A DNA stretch of 64,000 nt from Methanosarcina acetivorans C2A (lineage in GTDB: Archaea; Halobacteriota; Methanosarcinia; Methanosarcinales; Methanosarcinaceae), in NCBI RefSeq assembly GCF_000007345.1, contig NC_003552.1:3286001-3350000 (forward strand), read 5' to 3'. Within the stretch, counting starts at the first letter, position 1; every line of letters starts with the position of its first letter. Below, in pieces: positions 38,312 through 47,305 of this stretch. Below the pieces are notes generated by a model, which ran no database searches, was not told the DNA's origin, and saw only the letters and a list, made by a program, of their open reading frames with translations. The translations under genes were made by a program, and so were the position numbers.

Positions 38312-38608
38312 ATGATTCTGCAAAGTGGTAAAAAGCCGGAAGAAATTGCCCGTGAAGATATAGACAGGATGCTTGACCTTTCAGGCTGGGAAGTTCAGGA
38401 TTTTAATGAAATGAACTTTGGCACACGTCAGGGAGTTGCAGTCCGCGAAGTACATATGAAATCTGGATTTTCCGATCCCACTCTTTTTGTTGAAAGACGA
38501 GCTGTAGGAGTTATTGAGGCAAAACCTAAAGGTTTTACCCTGAGTGGAGTTGCTGAACAGTCCGAGAATTTCACCGAGTGTAGGGTAATCTATAAACTAA
38601 TTGAATAG
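38312..38608 (+). pseudogene. hsdR: Type I restriction enzyme R subunit, N-terminal stump
   Basis: The first 90 or so residues match the N-terminal nuclease domain of HsdR: AREDIDRMLDLSGWEVQDFN, VAVREVHMKSGFSD, LFVERRAVGVIEAKPKG and LSGVAEQSE. The E-x-K of the PD-(D/E)XK site (IEAK) is present. Similarity ends after SENFTE and the frame stops at 38606-38608; motor and specificity domains are missing, and no hsdM or hsdS is nearby. It is a leftover of a lost restriction system. Confidence 0.8.
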
Positions 38609-38689
38609 CTAGCTCTTTTGATTCGAAAAAGGTGAGTTGGGGGCATCCATCTATACGTCTTTTTATATGATTCTGAAATATCTGTTATT

Positions 38690-38797
38690 ATGGTTGACAC
38701 ACCCGAAAATTTACCCGGTTGGGTAATTTGGCTTGTTATTATATTTGCTATTCTCACAATTTTAGTAAAATGGGTATTACCTGTCATAAGATCCTAA
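38690..38797 (+). CDS. Possible 35-aa single-pass membrane peptide
   Basis: ATG 38690 opens a 35-codon frame: a short polar N-terminus (MVDTPENLPG), one hydrophobic helix (WVIWLVIIFAILTILVKWVL) and a basic end. No clear ribosome-binding site is seen. The amphipathic design resembles small membrane proteins, but chance cannot be excluded. Confidence 0.3.
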   Translation: MVDTPENLPGWVIWLVIIFAILTILVKWVLPVIRS

Positions 38798-38968
38798 TTC
38801 TGAGACAGATACATGGCAATTTAATATTTCAGATAAATAAGCATAAACTCATTAGGAACTAAAATTGAATGTCTTAAACATCCAATTTAGTTTATGCAGA
38901 TATAGCTTCATTGGTCATCGGTTAAGAACTTCCTTCCATCTACCAATAGTGTTTTTCATTTCACCTTT

Positions 38969-40140
38969 TCATTCAAACCATTCTTCTCTGAATCTTTCTC
39001 TGTTTACATGCGGATCCAATGCTTGACTTTCATATACGCTCATTATCGTTTCAAAAGTTCTTTGAATTCCACATCTATTCAGAATTACTGTCAACAAATC
39101 TGATGCATTTTCTGCAAATATTGTGCTCCAACGTAACTGCGTATATTGAGCCATTTTTTCAGGATGAGCTGTTGAGTTTCTTACAAGATAATAAATTCTT
39201 CTGCTAACGATTAGTGTCAACATTGCTGTCCAAATTAAAGCCTCAATTACCTGCACATTCTTTGTTTCAAGAACGTCAAGAGAGTATTTGCTTTTTAACT
39301 CCTTAAACAGCAGTTCTATGTCCCATCTTGCTCCATATAATTTTGCAATGTCTTTTGCATTCAAAACATCTTTCTGAATATTTGTAATACGTATGTGATG
39401 CTTTTCATCCTCATTATTATATACTGCAACAAGACGTACAAGCATCTCATCCTGCTTTTGTTTGCCTTTATATGCTCTCCTTTTGAATGATATTTTTACA
39501 ACTGCATCAATATCTTTTCCAGAAAGTTGCTTAATACACTCACTAACAGGTTTTTCCACGAACTCTTTACTTTTTGTCTTAGAAAGTCCCTCTTCAACAG
39601 AAACAAGAATAGGATCCATATTCTTCCTTATTCTTGAAACAAAATATCCTCCATTTTCCTCAACCCTTGCAAACATTTGAGTTTTGTAAAAACCAAGATC
39701 AACAAGAAGAATACGGTCTTTTATCCAGGGACCTATTTTCAATGTTTTTATCTCAGCTGTTTTCTCAGAGTATAAAGCAACGGTTTTAGGTCCGTTAGCA
39801 ACTGCACTTACCATAACTCCCACTTTTATGCCTGAGGCTACTGTTCTTGATCTTGCTGCCGGAAACTTGTCTGCTAAAGAGGAGTGAAGACGAACAATTG
39901 TGCTGTCTTGAATGAGAACATCCTGGAAGTTTTCGAGTTTTTTGCCAAGTTTTCTACCAGGTTCTTTTGCAAGTTCTTCTATACCGTGAATTACACATTG
40001 ATGAAGAAACTCGACAAGTTCTGGAGTGAATCGATAGTACCAGCTGCTATCGCTTATGTTTTTGCCGGATTCTTTTTCATATTCTCGTTTCAAACTGGCA
40101 AGTGTACGCTGCAACCGTACACCAAAACTGAGAGTTAAAA
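38969..40140 (-). pseudogene. IS4-family (ISH8-like) transposase, 5'-truncated
   Basis: The frame encodes 381 residues with the catalytic core: FQDVLIQDSTIVRLH (first Asp), DRILLVDLGFYKTQMF (second Asp) and YGARWDIELLFKELKSKYSL (Y-E-K block of the IS4 group). It opens inside the protein (FGVRLQRTLASLKREYEKE) with only a TTG and no ribosome-binding site. A stop precedes it at about 40136, so the N-terminal region is missing. The IS1182 element begins about 18 bp further on. It is probably inactive. Its right-hand end near 38870-38900 carries a small palindrome of uncertain meaning. Confidence 0.8.
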
Positions 40141-40157
40141 CCCAAAGATGATAACAG

Positions 40158-41824
40158 CAGGCTGTCTCATAACCATTTTAAATTGTACAATTGGGTAATA
40201 CCCATTTCATTTTTATTTCATTTCAACAATGAGAGATAATTTTCATGGGTCAACATAGAGTATTTGTTATTCTCGCTCGAATTCCCCCTTTATTCCATCC
40301 TTTACTTCCTCCTCCAACTATCATTTTCAGCATACTTTTCAGGTTTTTCCCTTCTCTTTTTATAAAGTCTGCTATTTTCTTTATATTATGTACAGTACAC
40401 ATCATAACAAATTCAATTCCTGTCTTCCTTTTTCCTCTCAATAAGAATTCTCTGAACCCTCTATCCTGTTTCATCTGACCAAACACAGGTTCTACGGTAG
40501 ACATTCTTTTCTGATACTTTTCCGTCCCCTTCTCTGTGTTCAGTTTATCCCTCATATCCTCCATCAAATGTTCCCTAGGATCTCTTGTTATTGTCCTTTT
40601 TCCGCTCTTAGTACATGCATTTTTCAGCACACACTGAGAACAATAGCTACATACATAATACCTTAAATCAGGTTCACCTTTCCTCTTTTGTATTCTTGTA
40701 AAGGGGATTTCAAATGCAGCAGGACAATAATAGCAGTCTTTTTGTTCATCGTATGTAAAAAGAGACTTCCTGAACCTCCTGGTTTTTCCTTCTTTTTCAG
40801 CTTTATAGAAATTGTCAGGAATATAAGCATCAATGCCTTCTTCCTGTAAAAATTCCAGATTCCCATATGAGAAATAACCTGCATCTGCAAGCACTATTGT
40901 TGGTTTATATCCCAGTGTGTTTTTTACATTCTGTATCATTGGTTCTATTTGATGAAGGTCGTTTTCTTCGTTGACAACGTCTGCTGCAACGATTATTTGC
41001 TCTTTTTCATCAACAGCAACCTGACAATTGTAGGAAGGTTTCTTGCTTCCATCTTTATGCTTCATAATTCGAGCATCGTTATCTGTGATGTTTATTTTTT
41101 TCAGCTTTTCTTCATCAAGCTTCTTCTTAGCAGCTTTTATTTTTTCCAGTCTTTTCTTCTTGTCAACAAGCTCTTCTGGAATCTGATATGGTGTCGAGTC
41201 ACCATAAATTTCATCTTCATGTTTATCTGTCTCAATACTCTCTTTGAGTATCTTATCTATTTCTTTTTCGAGAGCATCCGAACTCTTGCTCTGTCTTGAT
41301 GAAGCATTTGCCTTAACCTTTGTTCCGTCAATTGAGATACTGGAACCAATCATATCCATTTCTTTACAAAATGTAACAACATGGGAAAAGATTTCTTTTA
41401 TAGGGCCAAGATGAGTTGAACGGAATCGACAAATCGTATGAAAATCAGGTTTTTGCATGGCTGCCAGATACATAAATGCAGTATCAGTTTGAGTCATTTG
41501 TTGCAGTTTACGTGAACTTCTAATGCCTATAAGGTAACCATAAAGTAATATTTTTAAAAGAGGTTTTGGATGATAGGCTGGGCAGCCTTCCTTAGAGTAA
41601 GTGGATTCAATAGCAGTGATATCAACGACATCTACGATGTCGTTTAGTACTCTGGCGATATGGTTTTCAGGAACAAAATCTTCCAGGGCTAACGGAAGTA
41701 AAAACTGCTGCTTTTGATCGTACTTTCGAAACATGGGAAACACTGGAATTTGTTTTGTAAAAAAGATAAAGATTACGGGTTTCTGACCCAAATGTATGAT
41801 AGAGTATAGTTTTGAGACAACCTG
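40158..41824 (-). mobile_element. IS1182-family insertion sequence
   Basis: An element of about 1.67 kb with inverted ends CAGGCTGTCTCATAAC at the left and GTTTTGAGACAACCTG read on the plus strand at the right. It encloses one intact transposase gene. I could not identify a convincing target duplication. Confidence 0.8.
40250..41791 (-). CDS. IS1182-family transposase
   Basis: A 513 aa DDE transposase. It has the family N-terminus (PENHIARVLNDIVDVVDI, then YHPKPLLKILLYGYLIGIRS), the first catalytic Asp in SISIDGTKVKANAS, the second in TIVLADAGYFSYGN, a cysteine-rich segment (YVCSYCSQCVLKNAC) and the Glu region RMSTVEPVFGQMKQDRGF. The true start is likely the internal ATG of MFRKYDQKQQ (about 41734) rather than the far upstream start. 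No disruption is seen, so it may be active. Confidence 0.9.
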   Translation of the reverse strand: MGQKPVIFIFFTKQIPVFPMFRKYDQKQQFLLPLALEDFVPENHIARVLNDIVDVVDITAIESTYSKEGCPAYHPKPLLKILLYGYLIGIRSSRKLQQMTQTDTAFMYLAAMQKPDFHTICRFRSTHLGPIKEIFSHVVTFCKEMDMIGSSISIDGTKVKANASSRQSKSSDALEKEIDKILKESIETDKHEDEIYGDSTPYQIPEELVDKKKRLEKIKAAKKKLDEEKLKKINITDNDARIMKHKDGSKKPSYNCQVAVDEKEQIIVAADVVNEENDLHQIEPMIQNVKNTLGYKPTIVLADAGYFSYGNLEFLQEEGIDAYIPDNFYKAEKEGKTRRFRKSLFTYDEQKDCYYCPAAFEIPFTRIQKRKGEPDLRYYVCSYCSQCVLKNACTKSGKRTITRDPREHLMEDMRDKLNTEKGTEKYQKRMSTVEPVFGQMKQDRGFREFLLRGKRKTGIEFVMMCTVHNIKKIADFIKREGKNLKSMLKMIVGGGSKGWNKGGIRARITNTLC

Positions 41825-42020
41825 TACAATGTATTTTTATTTGGTATTGTTAACTAAATATAGATAACTCTTTATTTCTGTGTTTCATCAATAGAAGAAC
41901 AGAGTACTTTAGCATTTCAAGACTCTTCGTGAGACTTTTTATTATTTTCTGGTTTTTCGTTTTCCCTCTATATCGTGCAAAACAATAAAATAATAAAAAG
42001 TCTCTAAAAACAACATTCCA
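41825..42020. other. Short region with a perfect 18-bp inverted repeat
   Basis: GAGACTTTTTATTATTTT (41931-41948) is exactly complementary in inverted order to 41987-42004, with a 38-nt spacer. The second arm ends one base before the truncated intron ORF region. It could be a terminator-like hairpin, a tiny MITE or the scar of a rearrangement. Confidence 0.7.
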
Positions 42021-42821
42021 ATGGACAAGTCAATTCTGTCCCAATTCCTGAAAGCGGGTTTCATTTTTGATGGCACATTCTTCAATACGGATAAAGGTAC
42101 GCCTCAGGGAGGGATAATCTCTCCGATCCTAGCCAATATGACTTTGGATGGGATCGAAAAACTCCTCAATGAGCATTTCCGTAAAATGAAAGTACATTTC
42201 ATCCGTTATTGCGACGACTTCCTGGTCACCGTTCCATCAAAGGAAATAGCAGATGAAGTACGCAAAGTCATCCGTGATTTTCTGGCAATCAGAGGCCTTG
42301 AACTTTCTGTTGAGAAAACTATAGTTACTCACATTGATGAAGGGTTTGACTTTCTTGGATGGAACTTCCGCAAATATAAGGGAACACTTCTGATTAAGCC
42401 ATCCCAAAAGTCAATTGAATCCATCACTCAGAAAATCAAGAATATTGTCAGTAAAGCTAAAGCGTGGACACAAGAAGAACTCATCAAAACTCTTAATCCG
42501 ATAATTAGAGGATGGGCAAATTATCATCGTCACATAGTAGCTAAGAATGCGTTTAAAAAACTCGACCACTACCTGTGGAGAGTTACTTGGCAGTGGGGAA
42601 AAAGGAGACATCCTAATAAAGGGCACAAATGGGTTGCAAGCAAATATTGGCATTCAGAAAGAAACAGAAATTGGATATTTCAGACAATGAATACAAAGCT
42701 AATAAAGTTCTCGGATATCCAAATCCGTCGACACACAATGCCTAAACTTGATACCAACCCTTATAAGGACAGGAAATATTTCCTGAAAAGAAAGGAACGT
42801 ATCCAAAAGCAGACACCTTAA
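42021..42821 (+). pseudogene. ltrA-like: Group II intron reverse transcriptase/maturase, N-terminally truncated
   Basis: The 266 residues cover reverse transcriptase blocks from FFNTDKGTPQGGIISPILAN through the catalytic RYCDDFLV (YCDD in place of the usual YADD) and LELSVEKTIVTH, FDFLGWNF. The maturase X domain follows (LIKTLNPIIRGWANYHRHIV) with the C-terminal conserved KKLDHYLWRVTWQWGKRRHP. About half the protein is missing at the front. The family normally splices its own intron and copies it into DNA; this copy lacks the first RT blocks and the 5' ribozyme domains, so it cannot act autonomously. Confidence 0.88.
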
Positions 42822-42881
42822 ATTCTAACCAAGACCCATTTTTTTTTGGAGAAAGCCGCCCGAAGGGGTTGTGAAATGCGC

Positions 42882-42957
42882 GAGCGAACTGCGGTGAAAG
42901 TCGCACGGTTTGTTCCTGGAAGGGGAGGACAGGAGTAATCCTTCCTTCCTATTCGAC
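42882..42957 (+). ncRNA. Group II intron domains V and VI (3' end of intron)
   Basis: 42882-42915 folds as the 34-nt domain V: GAGCGAAC pairs with GTTTGTTC, with the AGC catalytic triad, a GAAA tetraloop and a two-base bulge. 42916-42957 forms a following domain VI hairpin (GGAAGG with CCTTCC) and an intron end near TATTCGAC. Transposase coding sequence resumes immediately afterwards. Confidence 0.85.
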
Positions 42958-43744
42958 AAATAGATTCGTCTAATGAGAAATACGTGATACGTGGCCAAGC
43001 TAAAAAGTCAACAAACTCTTTTTACTCATACATCTCCCTCTACATCACTAATAAGAACGAAAGATTTACTTTATCTGTTCTTCCCGTAGAAAAGAAAAAA
43101 ACAAAGGTTGAATACCTCTATTTTATCAACCTTATCAAAGGGCTGAACTTCAAAATTAAGGTTCTTTGCTTGGATAGAGAGTTTTATTGCACAGACGTGT
43201 TTGAATTCCTTCAAAAAAACAATATTCCACACAAGTTCCAGTTGTTAAGAAATGAAAGAAGAAAAACAGATCCTAAAGGGAAACAAAGCAAGGTGTGAAC
43301 AATATGTTATGAAAAACGCAAAGAAAAGAATTCATTTGGATATTGTTGTTGATGTCAAGTATTTAAAAGGTAAGAGAGAAAAAAGGATGTGAAAATCTTG
43401 ACTTTGTGGTTTTTGGCGTTAATTGGACTCCAAGAAAGATTAGTACTGTTTACAGAAGAAGATTTGCAATTGAATCGTCATACAGAATGAGGAATATAGT
43501 TAAGCCAAAGACATCAACTAAAAATGCTAATATTAGGTACTTCTATACACTGATATATACACTGATATCTTTTCTGCTAAAAAATGTATGGTTATACCTT
43601 CAGAAAAAATATTTTACAATCTTAAAAAGAGGGCCGCAAGTTATAGATGAGGATAAGTTCAGATTTGAAATGTTTATATTACTCATCGAAGAATGGCTTA
43701 GACGGAAGTTAAGGGTTAGGATAATGGTGGAGTGTCTAAGGTAA
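42958..43744 (+). pseudogene. ISH3-like transposase, 3' exon, frameshifted
   Basis: Directly after the intron end the frame reads IDSSNEKYVIRGQAKKS and continues as YISLYITNKNERFTLSVLPV and KIKVLCLDREFYCTDVFEFL (catalytic Asp region) to 43298. After a short damaged stretch a second frame from 43406 gives GVNWTPRKISTVYRRRFAIE, SSYRMRNIVKPKTS (catalytic Glu region) and EEWLRRKLRVRIMVECLR. This matches ISH3-type transposases. The first half of the gene, upstream of the intron, is absent from the window, so the intron and its host transposon were truncated together. Confidence 0.8.
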
Positions 43745-43791
43745 AAAAGTCGAGGAGAGATTTTTAGCGAAGTACTGAAGTTAGAAAAAAA

Positions 43792-43965
43792 TCATTGTTT
43801 CGTCTTCAAGTTCTTCATAATTTCCATGGCTTCCGGATTCTGCATAAGAACCTGAACCAATGCCGGAATATTTTGTTCTAATTTTTTAAGTTCTTCAAAA
43901 TCTTTTCTTAGTTCATTTAGTTCCGATCTTTCGATAACAAATGTATCTTTTTCTGCTAATTCTTA
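43792..43965 (-). pseudogene. Second copy of an integrase 3' end
   Basis: The minus strand encodes ELNELRKDFEELKKLEQNIP, then ALVQVLMQNPEAMEIMKNLK and TKQ, ending at TGA 43792. It is nearly identical to the last 45 or so residues of the integrase at 46027. Upstream similarity fades at about 43965. It indicates duplication or a second, mostly deleted integrase gene in the same orientation. Confidence 0.75.
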
Positions 43966-44126
43966 TTCATATAAGAGGACAACTCAAAATTGAAGCTCGA
44001 AGCACTTCGTTCGTGTAAGAGGACGGCTCAAAATTGAGCTGTCACTTCAGGGAAGTTGGTACGAAAAGGAAAGGGTGACAAGCTGGCCTTCGAAGAAAAA
44101 GTCACAAAAAGGAAAACAAGAAATAG
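43966..44126. repeat. Direct duplication of an AAGAGGAC...CTCAAAATTGA unit
   Basis: Two copies, about 43971-43998 and 44018-44042, share TAAGAGGAC and CTCAAAATTGA. No gene is seen. Confidence 0.55.
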
Positions 44127-44561
44127 TTATGTTTTTTCATTTTGAACCAACGATTCAAATATATATTTAATATAAAGCATGGCAACAATAATACATCCGC
44201 AAATAATTATAGTTGCTGTTATGTAACCTATTAAATCGCTTAAAGGATATTGATTGAAATATTTGAATATAAGCGATGTAATGAACAACTGCATAAATAC
44301 AAACATCAATAATGAATCGTATTTTGCCACATTTTTTTCAATAAAAACAACATATAATATATAATGTCGACCTGCCGAATATAGGATATAAAATAAAGAG
44401 CAGAAATAAACTATAACATCCAATATGTAAATGTAATAGCTTTGATTATAGTTTTCATTGAGTAAATATAAACCTATTAGTAAAATTGTATAAGCGAAAA
44501 GTAGAATTCGTTCAGTTTTTCGTCTTTTTTTTAGATAATAATTTATAGAAGTTTCTTCCAT
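44127..44561 (-). CDS. Small polytopic membrane protein
   Basis: A 144 aa protein with four predicted membrane helices (residues about 18-34, 44-62, 85-102 and 113-132). It has a basic N-terminus (YYLKKRRKTERI) and a short cytoplasmic end. The ATG at 44561 is in AT-rich context. I do not recognise the family. Within it, 44361-44385 is exactly the 25-nt terminal sequence of the family A MITE and encodes part of YSAGRHYIL in the second loop, so the gene either arose over, or incorporated, a mobile-element end. It lies between two integrase remnants and may be cargo of a former integrated element. Confidence 0.5.
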   Translation of the reverse strand: MEETSINYYLKKRRKTERILLFAYTILLIGLYLLNENYNQSYYIYILDVIVYFCSLFYILYSAGRHYILYVVFIEKNVAKYDSLLMFVFMQLFITSLIFKYFNQYPLSDLIGYITATIIICGCIIVAMLYIKYIFESLVQNEKT

Positions 44562-44639
44562 ATGAGTTCCTCTATCTAATCTAATAGGTTTGTCAAAAGT
44601 TCTTTAACCTTTTGCAAAGGATTTCTATAGGACTATATG

Positions 44640-44650
44640 GAAACTTTATA
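44640..44650 (+). promoter_or_regulatory. BRE/TATA-like promoter ahead of a strong hairpin
   Basis: GAAACTTTATATG has the layout of an archaeal BRE plus TATA box. The expected start, about 25 bp downstream, would fall just before the hairpin at 44681. Confidence 0.45.
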
Positions 44651-44680
44651 TGCATTTATCTAAGCTTCTTCTTTTAATAT

Positions 44681-44765
44681 CAGACGCCTTAAGGTGCCTT
44701 CACATTTATAAAAAACCATAAACAATAACAAGAGCCACAATTAAGAAGGCGCCTTAAAGCGCCTG
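44681..44765 (+). ncRNA. Candidate structured RNA: 21-bp near-perfect hairpin
   Basis: The arms 44681-44701 and 44745-44765 pair at 19 of 21 positions (18 Watson-Crick and one G-T), enclosing a 43-nt A-rich loop. The GC-rich stem stands out in an AT-rich neighbourhood and has a promoter-like sequence directly upstream. A MITE is the main alternative. Confidence 0.45.
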
Positions 44766-45482
44766 CTATCAGGTAACCGCTTATTCAAGTTTTTCTATAA
44801 ATAAAACGAGTAACAATAAAAAAGTATAGAATTCCATCAAATAGAATGATTTTTGTATTAAATTACAATGATGGGTTTTTTTGGGGAGTTAAGAGAGAAC
44901 TGAATTCTAAGTATTCTCGGCTTCGTACAGGAGAAACAAAGGCTCGGGATTTCAGTTGCATTTTCCAGTTCTCTCCAAATACAGTATTAATTTTTTAAGT
45001 ACTTATATCTTTTTATATAGGAAAGTTTTTCTAAAAAAACACAATTTCTCCAAAAACCCACCTTACATTCACAACTACAATACCTTAAATTTAGTGGAAA
45101 ACTCCCTTCCTTTCAATCCTACCCTTTCTCTAATTTATTTTAAACAAACATTAGCTGGTACTGGGTTTTTTAATTTCAGAAAAGTGAGCATATATTTTAC
45201 ATATCTCTTCTACCTTAACCGCATTTACTTCTTTCATTTGACCTGATTTAATAATAAACAGGAAAAATCAACTTAGTTTGATAGATATACATAATTTTTA
45301 TGTTTTCTATATATTTCATTTGTGAAATCTTTATAAATGATTAAGAATTAGGCTTATCTGAGTTTCAAAGTGCTAAAAGATGTTTTGGTAAAAGTCTCTT
45401 TTTTATACGATCCCTCAAGGAAGTAATGATTATCAAGAAAAGGTAGGCATTTTGGCGCTTTTACGGATAAGAGGTTAAGACG
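44766..45482. other. AT-rich intergenic region
   Basis: No supported gene; a 96-codon frame at 44956-45246 has AT-driven composition and no motifs. GAGAGAACTG near 44893 and CAGTTCTCTC near 44968 form a spaced inverted repeat. Confidence 0.5.
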
Positions 45483-45794
45483 ATGATTCAAAGTTCTGTT
45501 TTAAATTTTTTGATATTCATTCTCATACTATCCATTCCCATCATGCTACTGGATAAAGCAGGAGAACGTTATCCTAATTACAAAAGAAACTGTGATATAA
45601 TTTCGTATGTTTTATTTTCGCCTATCGTTGTTTTATTTGCAGCATTGGCAGGGCCATTAGCTTTCCAGAACATCCTTAACTATACAATTACTAATCCTAA
45701 AACAATTTCCTCGTCGGATGCAACAAATTACACACTAACCGCATTTCTAGCAATAGGCATAGTGAGTTTATTTAACTTCCAAAGTAATCGGTAA
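45483..45794 (+). CDS. Small membrane protein, 103 aa
   Basis: Three predicted helices: residues 6-24 (VLNFLIFILILSIPIMLL), about 42-62 (ISYVLFSPIVVLFAALAG) and 84-98 (TAFLAIGIVSLFNF). The ATG is preceded by GAGGTTAAGACG, an acceptable ribosome-binding context. The small zinc-ribbon gene starts 45 bp downstream on the same strand, so the two may be one operon. The family is unknown. Confidence 0.55.
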   Translation: MIQSSVLNFLIFILILSIPIMLLDKAGERYPNYKRNCDIISYVLFSPIVVLFAALAGPLAFQNILNYTITNPKTISSSDATNYTLTAFLAIGIVSLFNFQSNR

Positions 45795-45838
45795 AAATTC
45801 CAGTGGTTTGGCTGGATTGAGTGGTAAGAGGTGTTTAA

Positions 45839-46012
45839 ATGGTAAAATACTGTAATAGATGTCAATTGACTTATGAAGACGATACATTAACTTTTTGCAA
45901 GGAATGTCATAATTTACTCGAATTCAAAAAAAGAGGAGGAACTCCGAAATCTGATAAAATCATTAAAATATATAAAGAAATCCGTCTTGAAAATGAGTTA
46001 AAACATAACTGA
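45839..46012 (+). CDS. Small zinc-ribbon protein, 57 aa
   Basis: The product MVKYCNRCQLTYEDD continues to FCKECHNLLEFKKRGG, giving two CxxC pairs 12 residues apart, as in a single zinc ribbon, followed by a basic and charged helix (DKIIKIYKEIRLENEL). AAGAGGTG lies 7-8 bp before the ATG. Such proteins often bind nucleic acids or act as adaptors; that is inference. It follows the 103-aa membrane protein and runs convergently toward the integrase remnant. Confidence 0.65.
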   Translation: MVKYCNRCQLTYEDDTLTFCKECHNLLEFKKRGGTPKSDKIIKIYKEIRLENELKHN

Positions 46013-46026
46013 ATATCTATAAGAAA

Positions 46027-47305
46027 TCATTGTTTCGTCTTTAAATTCTTCATAATTTCCATGGCTTCCGGATTGTGCATGAGAACCTGAATCAATGCCG
46101 GAATATTTTGTTCTAATTTTTTGAGTTCTTCCAGCTCTTCCTGCATTCGGATGAATTCGGTTCGCTCCACGGCTGCCGTAGCTGCGGCCCTGGCAAACGC
46201 CTCTGATTTGGTTTTCATCCGAATGAAGTCTGGATGTTGTGTAGGGTCCAGCTCTTTTTCAATTGTGAGATACGGGATGAATTTTTGGTAGATATTCCTT
46301 AGCTTTTCTGGTTGGGCTCGGAAATATGCTGCTTGGGCCTCTCCAATTTCATGTCCCATTAGAAAGTCAACAAAAAAGCTATCTGCTCCCATATTTAGTA
46401 AAGCACTGTTTAAATATTTTCTCATGTTATGACTTCTAACTAAATTCCAGTGCCCCTTTGGGGTGCTCTTATGGGTTTTTGAAGAGATTTCACGATACAT
46501 CTTAAAAATGGCGTTTGTGGTGAGTTTCCTAAGTTCTTCGTCATGGCTTTCATGGTATTTTTCCGGGACCTTTTCAGTTATAAAAAGATAAGAACCCGGC
46601 GTCACTCTTTGCTTTTCCAGTTGCCTTTCCCGTTTAGGGTCTCTTGCTTTCGGCGTCCTGGCTCTATATTCAAGATAAAGTTTTATGGCCCGCGTGCATT
46701 CCGGTGACAGGAACGTTACAAAATCAGTTTCGCTTTTTTGTCTCCGCTTTGAGCGTGCATATTTCAGTTTCTTTATCGTATCCTTTGTTAAAACCTTCAA
46801 TCGTTATTTCTGTAATGTCTTCTGCAGCTAATCCACTCGAAATGCCGGTTAACATGATTGCGGCCTGCAGGGGATTACACACTTTCAGGGCTTCCTGGAT
46901 ATCTTCTTTTTCTGGTATATCCTCGTGTCTCTTTAGTGGCTTGATCTTTGTTTTTGTCCCAACCTTAGGTAATTCAATGTAAAACTTCGTGAAAAAACTC
47001 TTCACACCGGTCAGTCTTATTGAAATCGTTTTAGGCGCAAGTCCGGCATCCACCAGATGACGGTAAAACAGATTATAATCCTCGAAAATCCTGCGCTCAT
47101 CCATGAGTTTTCCGGCTTTAATGTCTGCCTTCGCTTCCTCTATTAATTCTGTTGGTGTTTTCCCGGTAAACTCGGTGTAATCCTGTAATGCTGACAGGTA
47201 CGCGCTTATGGTGTTCCTCTGATCCCTATGACCCGCTAGCCACAATTAGACCTTGGGATCTTCCTGCAAGTCTGCCCTTTTCAACGTTTGTTGCCTCCAA
47301 TGCAT
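46027..47305 (-). pseudogene. Tyrosine recombinase / integrase, nonsense codon and frameshift
   Basis: From ATG 47305 the frame reads MHWRQQTLKRADLQEDPKV, then an in-frame TAA (47246-47248), and continues in the same frame as LWLAGHRDQRNTISAYLSAL, DYTEFTG with a SAM-like core-binding domain (FYRHLVDAGLAPKTISIRL). A shift near 46740-46760 leads into SETDFVTFLSPECTRAIKLY and the catalytic domain with SHNMRKYLNSALL (HxxR) and MGHEIGEAQAAYFRAQPEKL, with a Tyr. The C-terminus is a coiled segment ending LKTKQ. Such enzymes integrate mobile DNA. The gene is inactivated as written. A fragment of a second copy lies at 43792. Confidence 0.8.

Noticed and set aside
40158-41824. A 3-bp ACA target duplication for the IS1182 element
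   Set aside because: Alignment of the two ends is ambiguous by 1-2 bp, so a 3-bp match is not convincing.
44956-45246. 96-codon frame in AT-rich DNA
   Set aside because: Composition (Phe, Tyr, Asn, Leu) is what AT-rich sequence yields by chance; no ribosome-binding site.
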